From the NCBI GenBank assembly GCA_001751225.1, contig MAXT01000080.1, positions 1 to 17,688 of the forward strand: 17,688 nucleotides of DNA, given 5' to 3'. The position numbers were made by a program, and so were the translations under genes. Within the stretch, counting starts at the first letter, position 1. Every line of letters begins with the position of its first letter. This DNA is from Desulfuromonadales bacterium C00003107. GTDB lineage: Bacteria > Desulfobacterota > Desulfuromonadia > Desulfuromonadales > Syntrophotaleaceae. Positions 7,928 to 15,995 of this stretch are shown piece after piece. The notes under the pieces are model-generated. The model was not told the DNA's origin. It saw only the letters and a program-made list of their open reading frames with translations, and made no database searches.

Positions 7928-9034
7928 TTGAAAATAATAAATGTAGTAGGGGCACGTCCCAATTTTATGAAAATTGCGCCGATCATCGAAGCAATGAATC
8001 GTTATCCAGATCAAATGCATCATATTCTTGTCCACACTGGTCAGCACTACGACCAAAAGATGAGCAAAGTCTTTTTCGAAGAGCTGGGCATGCCAATGCC
8101 GGATATAGATTTGGGGATTGGGTCTGGGTCGCATGCTGAACAAACAGCCCGCATCATGGTTGAGTTCGAAAAGGTATGTGTGAAGGAACGTCCTGATATG
8201 GTCATCGTTGTTGGGGATGTAAATTCCACCATGGCCTGTACCATCACTGCAAAAAAGCTGGGTATCAAGGTTGCCCATGTTGAAGCAGGGTTGCGTTCCA
8301 GGGATATGAATATGCCCGAAGAAATTAATAGGCTATGCACCGACGTATTATGCGACACCTTGTTTATTACTGATCGGATTGCGGGCCAAAACCTTAAAGC
8401 CGAAGGTGTTTCCGATGAAAAGATATTTTTCGTCGGCAATGTCATGATTGACACACTGCTTAAACACAAAGAGATGGCAAGGAAGCTTACTCTTCGTGAG
8501 GATTTGGGACTCGAGCCTGGTAGTTATGCAACCCTGACTCTTCACCGGCCATCAAACGTTGACGATAGGGCAATACTGACAGAGATATTGGATGCTTTGT
8601 CGGAAATTTCAAAAGAAACACCTATTATATTCCCGATCCATCCGCGGACCCGCAAAATGGCAGACCAGTTTGGGCTGAACCATTATTTCACCGAAGGCAG
8701 GAAGGTTGAGGGTATTTGGCTTACGGAACCTTTGGGGTATTTGGAGTTTCTGCACCTGAACATGAACGCAAAAATGGTTTTGACAGATAGTGGAGGTTTG
8801 CAGGAGGAAACGACTGTCCTGGGAGTGCCCTGCATCACTTTGCGTCATAACACAGAGCGTCCAATAACTTGCGAAGAGGGGACCAATGTCGTAGTTGGGA
8901 ATCGCCGCACAAAAATTCTAGGTGCGGCTCAGCAGGTGCTGAATGGACAGTTTTCTAGCGGTAGAATCCCTGAGAAATGGGATGGAAAAGCGGCGGAAAG
9001 GATTGTGGAAACCATCTTAGGCATGGGGATGTAA
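7928..9034 (+). CDS. wecB: UDP-N-acetylglucosamine 2-epimerase (non-hydrolysing, WecB type)
   Basis: This cytoplasmic enzyme interconverts UDP-GlcNAc and UDP-ManNAc, supplying a precursor sugar; relatives act on related UDP-sugars (FnlC/WbjD, WbpI), so the exact substrate is open. From a TTG start at 7928 the 368-residue product begins MKIINVVGARPNFMK, matching the family start. GGAGGG at 7914-7919 then lies about 8 bases upstream, whereas the in-frame GTG at 7919 would overlap that ribosome site. Expected active-site residues are present: D97 in GDVNST, E119 in HVEAG, E131 in MPEEINR, and H206 in TLHRPSN. TDSGGLQEE (286-294) and RHNTERP (306-312) form the UDP-binding part. No UDP-ManNAc dehydrogenase gene is in the window. 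The spacer to the membrane-protein gene is 67 bases. Confidence 0.92.
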   Translation: MKIINVVGARPNFMKIAPIIEAMNRYPDQMHHILVHTGQHYDQKMSKVFFEELGMPMPDIDLGIGSGSHAEQTARIMVEFEKVCVKERPDMVIVVGDVNSTMACTITAKKLGIKVAHVEAGLRSRDMNMPEEINRLCTDVLCDTLFITDRIAGQNLKAEGVSDEKIFFVGNVMIDTLLKHKEMARKLTLREDLGLEPGSYATLTLHRPSNVDDRAILTEILDALSEISKETPIIFPIHPRTRKMADQFGLNHYFTEGRKVEGIWLTEPLGYLEFLHLNMNAKMVLTDSGGLQEETTVLGVPCITLRHNTERPITCEEGTNVVVGNRRTKILGAAQQVLNGQFSSGRIPEKWDGKAAERIVETILGMGM

Positions 9035-9069
9035 GCTAGCTGAATGCTAACGGTTTTTACAGGAGCGAT

Positions 9070-10962
9070 ATGGCTGGAAATCTGAGTGTTTTAACACAAA
9101 CAGTGCTCCGTTTAGGACTGAAGAATGCAGCAGTCGTGACTCTGTACAGGTTGGCTATTCGTTCAGGTTTAGCCGAAAAAATGCTCCCGAAGGGAGAGAG
9201 TTATGAAGAAGCTGTTTTCCCTGCAGATTCCCTTTGTCCGGTTAATGTCCCTGGCTCTGCCAAAGGCAATATTGGCGTCGAGGCGGCCGAAGAACTCCTG
9301 GAAGGAAAGGTCAGATATTTTTCACATCGATCTTTCGAGGTAGGGTCGCCCCCTGCCTGGTTTATAAATCCACTAAATGGCAAAGTCTACGATGGGCATT
9401 GGCAACATTGGTCGAAACTTGGGGATTTCAACCAAGATGTTGGAGATATCAAGGTCTGCTGGGAACTTTCTCGCTTTGATTGGGCACTCGTTCTAGCCAG
9501 AGCTTATTGTAAGAACGAGGATGTACGCTTTCTGATCACTTTAAACACCTGGATCTCGGACTGGATAAAGCATAATCCCGACAACACGGGGCCCAATTGG
9601 AAGTGTGGGCAGGAGAGCAGTATCAGATTGCTTCAGGTGCTGCTGGCTTCATTTCTGCTCGGCCATGCCAAAAATCCGAATAGTGCTCTTGTCCGGTTTG
9701 TAGAGGAACACTGCAGTCGTATTGAGCCCACCATACGGTATGCCATAGCTCAGAATAACAATCATGGAACAAGTGAAGCCGCCGCGCTTTTTGTAGGTGG
9801 GGCATGGCTTGAAAAATTTGGGAAACAATCAAAGCTCAGAAAGCAAGGCGGCCTGTGGAAAAGGAAGGGCCGAAAGTGGTTGGAAAACCGGGTAAATACC
9901 CTGGTTGAGGCAGACGGTAGTTTTTCTCAGTATTCGGCAAATTACCATCGGCTCCTTGTTGACACCTTGAATATCGTTGAATTCTGGCGCCGCAAGCTCG
10001 ACTTGCAGGCGTTCTCCCCAAACTATCTTGAGCGTTGTCGGGCCGCAGTATGTTGGCTTTACCAGATGGTCGACGAGAGCGGTGATGTACCCAACCTTGG
10101 TTCCAATGATGGCGCGCGTATCTTCGTTCTTTCGGATACAGACTACTGCGATTTTCGACCAACCGTGCAACTCGGCACGAGCTTGTTTATGGGGGCCCGT
10201 GTTTATCCAGCCGGGCCTTGGGATGAACCCCTCGGATGGTTGCAGTTGGACGAAGGCAGGCTTCCAAATCAGAAGATGATCCAAGAGACTACAGACTTTC
10301 CCGATGGAGGCTATGTTGTGTTCAGGGGCGAGGACACGACATGGGGAGTTCTACGATACCCAAACTTTCGATTTCGGCCCGGGCATGCCGATGCCTTTCA
10401 TTTCGACCTGTGGCACCGGGGAGTTAACCTGTTACGGGATTCAGGATCTTTTTCATACAATGCAAAAGAACCCTGGCAGAGTTATTTCTCGTCTACCAAA
10501 GCCCACAATACAGTGGAGTTTGATGGGCGCGATCAAATGCCGCGGTTGAGCCGTTTCTTACGCGGTTGCTGGTTGCAAATGGATCAACCGGCAGAACTCT
10601 GTCTTGCGAACGGGAAGATATCCTGGTCAGGTTCTTATCTCGATTATCGGGGGGCTAGGCACAAACGGACTATCACCAACAAGGGCAGATTATGGACTGT
10701 CGTCGATGAAATAAGCGGGATCAAGTCCTCGGCCAACCTTCGCTGGCGCCTGGTTCCTGGAAATTGGCAGATTGCAGGTTTGAAATGCATTGGAGAGCTA
10801 GCAGAGATACAAGTATCAAGCAACGTTCCAATTAAAAGGTTTGAATTGCAGCAAGGGTGGGAATCGAGATTCTATTTGCATAAAACAAGATTGCCAGTTC
10901 TGGAAATTGAGATTGGTGCAGCTGGAGCCATCTTAACCTCTGAAATTTTAATCAAATCTTGA
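9070..10962 (+). CDS. heparinase II/III-family protein (alginate-lyase-like), no signal peptide
   Basis: The 630-residue protein has the two-part layout of PL12/PL15/PL17/PL21-type lyases: an (alpha/alpha) toroid with WKCGQESSIRLLQ (177-189), QNNNHGTSEA (228-237) and QYSANYHRLL (287-296), then a beta-sheet domain starting at PDGGYVVFRG (411-420) with FRPGHADAFHFDLW (435-448) and KAHNTVEFDG (477-486). N231/H232, Y292 (or Y288) and H439 occupy positions of the family's catalytic Asn/His, Tyr and His. There is no N-terminal signal peptide, although residues 10-32 are mildly hydrophobic, so it appears cytoplasmic or membrane-associated. AGGAG lies 4 bases before the ATG. The stop overlaps the ribosome site of the next glycosyltransferase gene. 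Homologues are common in EPS loci, where their role is unsettled: degradation, editing or modification of the glycan. Confidence 0.88.
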   Translation: MAGNLSVLTQTVLRLGLKNAAVVTLYRLAIRSGLAEKMLPKGESYEEAVFPADSLCPVNVPGSAKGNIGVEAAEELLEGKVRYFSHRSFEVGSPPAWFINPLNGKVYDGHWQHWSKLGDFNQDVGDIKVCWELSRFDWALVLARAYCKNEDVRFLITLNTWISDWIKHNPDNTGPNWKCGQESSIRLLQVLLASFLLGHAKNPNSALVRFVEEHCSRIEPTIRYAIAQNNNHGTSEAAALFVGGAWLEKFGKQSKLRKQGGLWKRKGRKWLENRVNTLVEADGSFSQYSANYHRLLVDTLNIVEFWRRKLDLQAFSPNYLERCRAAVCWLYQMVDESGDVPNLGSNDGARIFVLSDTDYCDFRPTVQLGTSLFMGARVYPAGPWDEPLGWLQLDEGRLPNQKMIQETTDFPDGGYVVFRGEDTTWGVLRYPNFRFRPGHADAFHFDLWHRGVNLLRDSGSFSYNAKEPWQSYFSSTKAHNTVEFDGRDQMPRLSRFLRGCWLQMDQPAELCLANGKISWSGSYLDYRGARHKRTITNKGRLWTVVDEISGIKSSANLRWRLVPGNWQIAGLKCIGELAEIQVSSNVPIKRFELQQGWESRFYLHKTRLPVLEIEIGAAGAILTSEILIKS

Positions 10963-10969
10963 GGTGACA

Positions 10970-12193
10970 ATGGAAATTTTATACTTTCATCAATATTTTT
11001 CGACTCCCGAAGGAGCAGGTGGGCTCAGATCCTATGAAATGGCGAAAGCCCTGATTCAACGAGGCCACAAGGTTACCATGGTTTGTTCGGCCACATCTCT
11101 GGGCAAAACGGGACTTACAGGTGAATTCAAAAAGGGAAGACGCGCCGGATATGTCGATGGAATCAAAGTGATTGAGCTGGAATTACCCTATTCAAACTAC
11201 GACAGTATTTATAAAAGAAGTATTACCTTTTTAAGATTTTCTCTGCGAAGTCTCAAGATTGCCCTTACGGAAAAATACGACCTAATCTTTACCACATCGA
11301 CCCCATTGACGGTCGGCCTTCCCGGTATTGCCGCGGCCTTTTTTAGGCGAAAACCGTTTGTTTTTGAAGTAAGAGACCTGTGGCCGGAACTTCCTCGCGA
11401 AATGGGGGTCATCAAAGATCCCTTTGTGCTAAAGGCCATGGATATCCTGGAATGGCTTTCTTATCATTCCGCCAGAAAATGCATAGGTTTGTCTCCAGGG
11501 ATTGTGGAAGGAATAAAACGGCGCGGTATCGATGCCGCAAATGTGGAAATGATCCCCAATGGTTGCGACCTCGATATTTTCACCCCTTATGATACAGAGG
11601 AATACCTGCCTGACAATATATCGGAAAACGATTTCGTGGCCATTTTCTCAGGAGCCCATGGTCTTGCCAATGGCCTGACTGCCGTTTTAGATGCGGCGGC
11701 GATATTACTGAAACGCCAGCGGACGGATATCAAGATTATTTTCATCGGGGATGGGAAACTTAAGCCGGCGCTGAAACAGCGAGCTGAAGAAGAAGGTTTG
11801 ACCAATTGTCTTTTTATGGACCCTGTACCCAAGAGACAGTTGGCCGCTTTACAGAGGGGCGCACATGTCGGTTTGATGGCCTTGGCCAATGTCCCTGCAT
11901 TCTACTATGGCACCTCGCCTAATAAGTTTTTTGATTATATCGCCTCCGGGTTGCCCGTGTTGAATAACTATCCGGGATGGCTTGCCGGTATGATTGACGA
12001 GCACAAATGCGGGCTTGCCGTGCCGCCCTCAGATTCGCAAGCTTTTGCGGATGCCCTTGAATACATGGCTAAACATCGGGAAGAATTGGGCGAGATGGGT
12101 AAAAATTCCCGTAGGTTGGCTGAGCAGGAGTTTAGCCGCAGCATCCTTGCGGATAGATTTGTTAAATGGCTTGAAGGCGCTACCGTTAAATAA
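10970..12193 (+). CDS. GT4-family glycosyltransferase, WbuB-like
   Basis: The 407-residue product matches the WbuB-like subgroup of GT4. It begins MEILYFHQYFSTPEGAGGLR, with the G15-A-G-G-L-R nucleotide/acceptor loop, then VRDLWPE (134-140), IPNGCD (195-200), FSGAHGLANG (226-235), IFIGDGKLK (257-265) and SPNKFFDYIASGLPV (316-330). E. coli WbuB is assigned to L-FucNAc transfer, so an N-acetylated amino sugar is a fair guess given the epimerase nearby, but it is inference. I chose the ATG at 10970 because GAGG at 10961-10964 then has a 5-base gap. A GTG at 10964 is in frame but lies within that site. The upstream heparinase-like gene ends at 10962, so translation of the two is probably coupled. 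Confidence 0.88.
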   Translation: MEILYFHQYFSTPEGAGGLRSYEMAKALIQRGHKVTMVCSATSLGKTGLTGEFKKGRRAGYVDGIKVIELELPYSNYDSIYKRSITFLRFSLRSLKIALTEKYDLIFTTSTPLTVGLPGIAAAFFRRKPFVFEVRDLWPELPREMGVIKDPFVLKAMDILEWLSYHSARKCIGLSPGIVEGIKRRGIDAANVEMIPNGCDLDIFTPYDTEEYLPDNISENDFVAIFSGAHGLANGLTAVLDAAAILLKRQRTDIKIIFIGDGKLKPALKQRAEEEGLTNCLFMDPVPKRQLAALQRGAHVGLMALANVPAFYYGTSPNKFFDYIASGLPVLNNYPGWLAGMIDEHKCGLAVPPSDSQAFADALEYMAKHREELGEMGKNSRRLAEQEFSRSILADRFVKWLEGATVK

Positions 12194-12249
12194 GCCAGGA
12201 TTCCCACGGTTTTTCTGGTGTATGTCCTTGCTGCAATATTGAGGAGAAT

Positions 12250-13302
12250 ATGAGAGCCGAATTTATTCAGCCAGATGACCCAAGATGGAAGGAATTCTTG
12301 TCCAAAGTAACCCACGATTTCTACCATCTTTCGGAATACACTTCTTTTGCTGCCCGACATGAGGGTGGCCAGGCTGTTGCCTTTTTGGCAGAAGAAGAGG
12401 GTGCCGGTTTGTTGGTGCCCTTGCTGATTCGGCCTCTCCCGGAAAATCTCGATGCCAAAATTGATGGCTGTGATGCCCTTTCTCCCTATGGTTATCCTGC
12501 ACCCATCCTTTATGGCTCCCCGGATGAGTTCACCACCGGTCGCCTGATGCAACAGTTTGTCGATCTGGGAAAGGAACGGGGCCTGGTTTCTGTCTTTGTT
12601 CGAATGCATCCATTGCTACCTTTCCCCCAAGAGCCATTAAGGCAATTAGGTTTGTTGGTGCAACACGGTCAGACCGTTCATTGCGACTTGACCTTGTCTG
12701 CTGAGGAGATGTTGAAGCAGACCTGCCAGAACCACAGACGAAACATTAGAAAATTAAGGAAAAATGGTTTTACAACGGTAAGGAATGATTGGTCATTCTG
12801 GCATCAATTTATGGAGGTTTACCGCGCCACGATGCGGCGGGTTGGGGCCAAAGAGTTTTACCTGTTTTCTGATAATTATTTTGAAGATCTCAAGGGAGTC
12901 CTCGAAGATAAACTCGATTTATGGACGGTTCTGTCACCTGATGGCGAGTTTGCTGCTGGAGGCGTGTTTACGGTGACAAACGGTATTGTCGAGTATCATC
13001 TGGGTGGAACTGCGGAAAAGTATCTTTCTACTGCCCCTAGCAAGTTGATGTTTTCTGATGTGCGAAATTGGGGAAAGGAAGCAGGCAACCGTGTTTTTCA
13101 CTTGGGAGGCGGTCTGGGTGGAAAAACCGATTCGCTATTTCAATTCAAGGCCGGTTTTTCCCAGGATTATGCAGATTTCTTTACCTTTCGCATGGTTCTT
13201 GATCAACCAAAGTATGACCGGCTGGAAAAAAAGTGGCGCTTATTATCTGGTGAGTTAAAACAAGATCTGGATAGTTTTCCCATATACCGTAAGGCCTTGT
13301 GA
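12250..13302 (+). CDS. FemAB/GNAT-like acyl- or aminoacyltransferase of the polysaccharide locus
   Basis: The 350-residue protein shows the double-GNAT FemAB-like pattern: LSPYGYPAP (77-85), the basic HRRNIRKLRKNG segment (162-173), YHLGGT (249-254), FHLGGGLGG (283-291) and FQFKAGFS (297-304). Family members transfer amino acids or acyl groups from tRNA, CoA or carrier protein to amino groups. In EPS loci, often those with an exosortase, they are thought to decorate sugars or proteins. No exosortase is present in this window. GAGGAG (12241-12246) lies 3 bases before the ATG; it follows the WbuB-like gene by 56 bases and is the last gene of the + strand block. The acyl-carrier module 3 kb downstream could in principle supply its acyl donor; that link is speculation. 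Confidence 0.82.
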   Translation: MRAEFIQPDDPRWKEFLSKVTHDFYHLSEYTSFAARHEGGQAVAFLAEEEGAGLLVPLLIRPLPENLDAKIDGCDALSPYGYPAPILYGSPDEFTTGRLMQQFVDLGKERGLVSVFVRMHPLLPFPQEPLRQLGLLVQHGQTVHCDLTLSAEEMLKQTCQNHRRNIRKLRKNGFTTVRNDWSFWHQFMEVYRATMRRVGAKEFYLFSDNYFEDLKGVLEDKLDLWTVLSPDGEFAAGGVFTVTNGIVEYHLGGTAEKYLSTAPSKLMFSDVRNWGKEAGNRVFHLGGGLGGKTDSLFQFKAGFSQDYADFFTFRMVLDQPKYDRLEKKWRLLSGELKQDLDSFPIYRKAL

Positions 13303-13345
13303 TTGGCTTAGCCGATGCCACCAGTTTGTTGGCTCCAGCCGATGC
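13303..13345 (+). repeat. imperfect direct repeat of 16-17 bases after the FemAB-like gene
   Basis: TTGGCTTAGCCGATGC (13303-13318) recurs as TTGGCTCCAGCCGATGC (13329-13345), differing by T versus CC in the centre, with copies 26 bases apart. Each copy holds a small inverted repeat (GGCT/AGCC). The first begins at the base after the stop codon. It could be a remnant of a small repeated element or a weak transcription-end structure for convergent transcripts. Confidence 0.6.
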
Positions 13346-13394
13346 GAAGGCGAGTTCTGATCAGGGTCCAAATCTCAGTTGGGCTCTATTTATC

Positions 13395-13409
13395 GCCCCT
13401 TGCGGGGGC
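13395..13409. terminator. weak GC-rich hairpin between convergent genes
   Basis: GCCCC (13395-13399) pairs with GGGGC (13405-13409) around a 5-base loop. It sits in the 182 bases between the FemAB-like gene and etfA, where both transcripts must end. There is no T run on either side, so it is at best a weak or factor-dependent terminator. The rest of this spacer shows nothing recognisable. Confidence 0.25.
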
Positions 13410-13484
13410 ACAGATGCTACCGCAGCTTACTCACTTAAACCATCCGTGCAATGCTTCACTTACCCCTTGAATCCTGGACATTGA

Positions 13485-14690
13485 TTACTCAGAACTTTTG
13501 AGCACCTTTTTGAACTCCTGGGTTAACAGCGGCAGGATAACGAACAGGTCGCCAACCAGTCCGTAGTTGGCCACCTTAAATATCGGAGCATCTTTGTCCT
13601 TGTTGATGGCAATGATCAAATCCGATGAGGACATGCCGGCCAGGTGCTGAATCTGACCGCTGATTCCGCAGGCAAAGTATATTTTTGGGCAGACGGTTTT
13701 GCCGGTCTGTCCCACTTGATGTGAGTAGGGGATCCAACCAGCGTCCACGGCCGCACGGGACGACCCCACGCCTGCTCCCAGCACTTCAGCAAGGTCTCGA
13801 ATCAATCTGAAATTTTTAGGCTCCTGCAGGCCACGTCCGCCGGAGACAATAATGTTGGCTTCGGCGATATTCATGGTGGTTTCCTGTTCGGGCTCGAAGC
13901 GCAAACGCCGTGTGCGTGAGTGTAGTAGCGCGTCCGCGATCTGCTCCACCACGACTTCACCGTTACGCCCCTCTACAACCACAGCCTCTTTCATGACCTT
14001 GTGGCGTACTGTAGCCATCTGCGGCCGATTATCCGAGCTGATTATGGATGCCATGATATTGCCGCCAAAGGTGGGCCGAGTCTGCAGCAGATTACCGGTC
14101 TCTGGAATAATCGATAGGCCGGTGCAGTCAGCGGTGAGACCGGCGTCGATCGCCACTGCCACACGAGGCGCCAAGCTGCGCCCGATACTGGTGGCGCCGT
14201 AGAGCAAAATTGCCGGTTTGTGGCGGTGTACTAGCTCACACAGAACCTTGGCATAGGGTTCATCCTGAAAGTAGGCCAGTTCTGCGCGATCAACGAGATA
14301 CACCCGATCGGCCCCCCGTGATGTGAGGGCGGCAACTTGTTTCTGGATATCGTGCCCGATCAAAACGGCGCAAAGGGGCATCTTCAAGGTATCCGCAAGC
14401 TTGCGGCCCTCGCCCAGCAATTCATAGGCTATGGTTTGAATAATACCGTTCTTTTGCTCAGCAAATACCCATACGCCATGATAATCACTAAAATCCTGAA
14501 GGGCGCCTGACGCCTGGCGTATCTCGATGGCGTCATATCGACAAGCCTCGACGCAGGCCCCGCATAAATTGCATTTATCGACATCGATGAGTGCCAGACC
14601 CTCCTTCAAGGTAAGGGCCGCAAAGGGGCATACCTTCCCGCACAATCCGCAACCAACACACCTATGTTTCACAATACAAATCGGATCCAT
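13485..14690 (-). CDS. etfA: electron transfer flavoprotein alpha subunit with N-terminal 2[4Fe-4S] ferredoxin domain
   Basis: The 401-residue product joins a ferredoxin domain with two CxxCxxCxxxC motifs (C11/C14/C17/C21 and C40/C43/C46/C50) to a complete EtfA. The EtfA part starts near 72 (GVWVFAEQ). It includes TRPTFGGN (204-211) and the C-terminal FAD domain: SGGRG (283-287), GSSRAAVD (309-316), QVGQTGK (325-331), GISGQIQH (342-349) and NKD (363-365). Ordinary EtfA is about 310-340 residues and lacks the clusters. The same fusion occurs in CarE of caffeyl-CoA reductase and in lactate-dehydrogenase-linked ETFs of anaerobes, which perform flavin-based electron bifurcation. It works as a cytoplasmic heterodimer with EtfB, whose gene ends 24 bases upstream. 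Its partner dehydrogenase may be the acyl-CoA dehydrogenase encoded divergently nearby. Confidence 0.95.
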   Translation of the reverse strand: MDPICIVKHRCVGCGLCGKVCPFAALTLKEGLALIDVDKCNLCGACVEACRYDAIEIRQASGALQDFSDYHGVWVFAEQKNGIIQTIAYELLGEGRKLADTLKMPLCAVLIGHDIQKQVAALTSRGADRVYLVDRAELAYFQDEPYAKVLCELVHRHKPAILLYGATSIGRSLAPRVAVAIDAGLTADCTGLSIIPETGNLLQTRPTFGGNIMASIISSDNRPQMATVRHKVMKEAVVVEGRNGEVVVEQIADALLHSRTRRLRFEPEQETTMNIAEANIIVSGGRGLQEPKNFRLIRDLAEVLGAGVGSSRAAVDAGWIPYSHQVGQTGKTVCPKIYFACGISGQIQHLAGMSSSDLIIAINKDKDAPIFKVANYGLVGDLFVILPLLTQEFKKVLKSSE

Positions 14691-14714
14691 ATTTACCGTA
14701 CTCTTTCCTTGATC

Positions 14715-15509
14715 TTATAACGCTGCAGTTATTATCGCCGTTTTGATTTTTTCCACTAGGGCGCGGACGATCTGGTCATCCTCGCCGATCAGAATTTCCC
14801 CGCTGCTCCGCGCCGGTGGACTGAAAATTTTCAGTACCTTGGTCAGGGATCCGTCCAATCCAAGCTTTGCGGCATCACAGTTCAGATCGCATGCTTGCCA
14901 GTGGGTAATGAGCGCTTTGCGGGCGGTCATAATATCCTTGAGGGAAGGCAGACGGGGTTTATTGATCTCCTTGACGACGGTCAACACGCAAGGAAGTTTC
15001 CCTTCGAGAACCTCAACTCCCTCCTCCAGCATGCGTTCGGCCACGATGAGGTCAGAAGTAATTTTTTCGATTTTGCGCACATAGGTGATCTGGGGCAAAT
15101 CCAGGTGCCCGGCAAGGCCTGGTCCGACCTGGGCGGTGTCCCCATCTGCTGCTTGTTTGCCGCACAATATCAGGCTGTAATCACCAAGTTTGCGTATGGC
15201 CATTGCCAGCGTATAGCTGGTAGCCCAGGTGTCGCTGCCTACAAAGGCACGATCCGAGATCAGAACGGCATTGTCCACTCCCATAGCAATCGCTTCGCGG
15301 AGCGCACTTACCGCCTGGGGCGGTCCCATGCTTAGGGCCGTTACCTGGCCACCCATCTTTTCGCGAAGCCGTATGGCTTCTTCGATGGCATACATGTCGA
15401 ATGGGTTGATGATGGAAGCTACACCATCGCGTTGCAGGGTGTTGGTCTCCGGATTAATCCTGATGTCCATCGTATCCGGGACTTGCTTAATGCAAACTAC
15501 AAAATGCAT
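14715..15509 (-). CDS. etfB: electron transfer flavoprotein beta subunit
   Basis: The 264-residue protein begins MHFVVCIKQVPDT and has NPFDMYAIEEA (35-45), ALSMGPPQA (58-66) and the nucleotide loop KQAADGDTAQVGP (118-130), all standard for EtfB. The DGDTAQVGP form is that of ETFs from anaerobes such as Acetobacterium and Acidaminococcus that bind FAD here and bifurcate. Non-bifurcating ETFs usually have a DDDxNQTG form and bind AMP. The length is normal. It forms the electron-carrying heterodimer with the ferredoxin-fused EtfA downstream in the same operon. The upstream site is modest: GGTGACC about 4 bases before the ATG. The gene is divergent from the acyl carrier protein operon, so both may be controlled from the shared 601-base spacer. 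Confidence 0.94.
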   Translation of the reverse strand: MHFVVCIKQVPDTMDIRINPETNTLQRDGVASIINPFDMYAIEEAIRLREKMGGQVTALSMGPPQAVSALREAIAMGVDNAVLISDRAFVGSDTWATSYTLAMAIRKLGDYSLILCGKQAADGDTAQVGPGLAGHLDLPQITYVRKIEKITSDLIVAERMLEEGVEVLEGKLPCVLTVVKEINKPRLPSLKDIMTARKALITHWQACDLNCDAAKLGLDGSLTKVLKIFSPPARSSGEILIGEDDQIVRALVEKIKTAIITAAL

Positions 15510-15565
15510 AAGGTCACCATCGCTCTTGAGAATATCCGGCCGTTGCTAGCACAATTTACTCAACC

Positions 15566-15593
15566 CCTGTAAATTGGGCTGACGGATTACAGG
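15566..15593. promoter_or_regulatory. inverted repeat, possible operator in the etfB leader
   Basis: CCTGTAA (15566-15572) and TTACAGG (15587-15593) are perfect 7-base inverted copies separated by 14 bases. The element lies 57-84 bases upstream of the etfB start, downstream of the candidate promoter. It could be a binding site for a dimeric repressor (TetR or GntR types control many acyl-CoA operons) or a leader hairpin. No regulator gene is in the window. Confidence 0.35.
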
Positions 15594-15637
15594 CGGTACC
15601 TAAATTCTAAGCCGCTTGATCCAAGGAATTACTAATA

Positions 15638-15665
15638 ATTTTAGTTTCTCTGTGAAGGTTAGCAA
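15638..15665 (-). promoter_or_regulatory. candidate sigma-70 promoter for etfBA
   Basis: Read on the minus strand, TTGCTA (15660-15665) and TAAAAT (15638-15643) are separated by 16 bases, matching the consensus in 4 and 5 of 6 positions. A start near 15631 would give a leader of about 120 bases. This rests on pattern only. Confidence 0.3.
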
Positions 15666-15816
15666 CATTAAATAAATATTCGATTGTGGGGGATGCCTGG
15701 AGAGTTTTTCGAAGGATGGGTTTCAATTATTGGAGATCAGTCTAAGCTGTCTAAGTTGAGGTTAATGTAACTCGCTGTTTATATAGGAAATATTTCGAAA
15801 GTTAGCGACGCATTCA

Positions 15817-15830
15817 GTGGGGCGCCCCAC
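15817..15830. promoter_or_regulatory. perfect 14-base palindrome
   Basis: GTGGGGCGCCCCAC is fully self-complementary and stands out in an otherwise A+T-rich spacer. It lies about midway between the two divergent genes, upstream of both candidate promoters, where an activator site for either side would fit. Function is unproven. Confidence 0.35.
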
Positions 15831-15966
15831 GTCCTGCAACAGCTGACCATTCGGTCGCTTCTATTGCAGTCGCAAGAACGAGATTTGTTATTGAGTATCT
15901 TTCGCCGTTTTTTCGGATGTCTAGGTTGAGCCTGTATCGATGGTTGCTATACTTCTCATAGAGATT

Positions 15967-15995
15967 CTGCCAAAGGACAACGCTTGGCTTATATT
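15967..15995 (+). promoter_or_regulatory. candidate sigma-70 promoter for the acyl carrier protein operon
   Basis: CTGCCA (15967-15972) and TATATT (15990-15995) are separated by 17 bases, matching the consensus in 4 and 5 of 6 positions. The implied start near 16002 would leave a leader of about 110 bases before the ATG at 16111. This rests on pattern only. Confidence 0.3.

Noticed and set aside
9829..10284. Minus-strand open frames of 108-151 codons inside the heparinase-like gene
   Set aside because: They are fully antisense to a gene with clear family motifs, with no domain or ribosome site of their own.
13299..13484. Plus-strand frame of 61 codons in the convergent spacer
   Set aside because: It starts inside the stop region of the FemAB-like gene, has no ribosome site and matches no known protein pattern.
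13852..14202. Plus-strand frame of 116 codons within etfA
   Set aside because: It is antisense to the conserved EtfA coding region and is a low-complexity, Ser/Arg/Thr-rich shadow translation.
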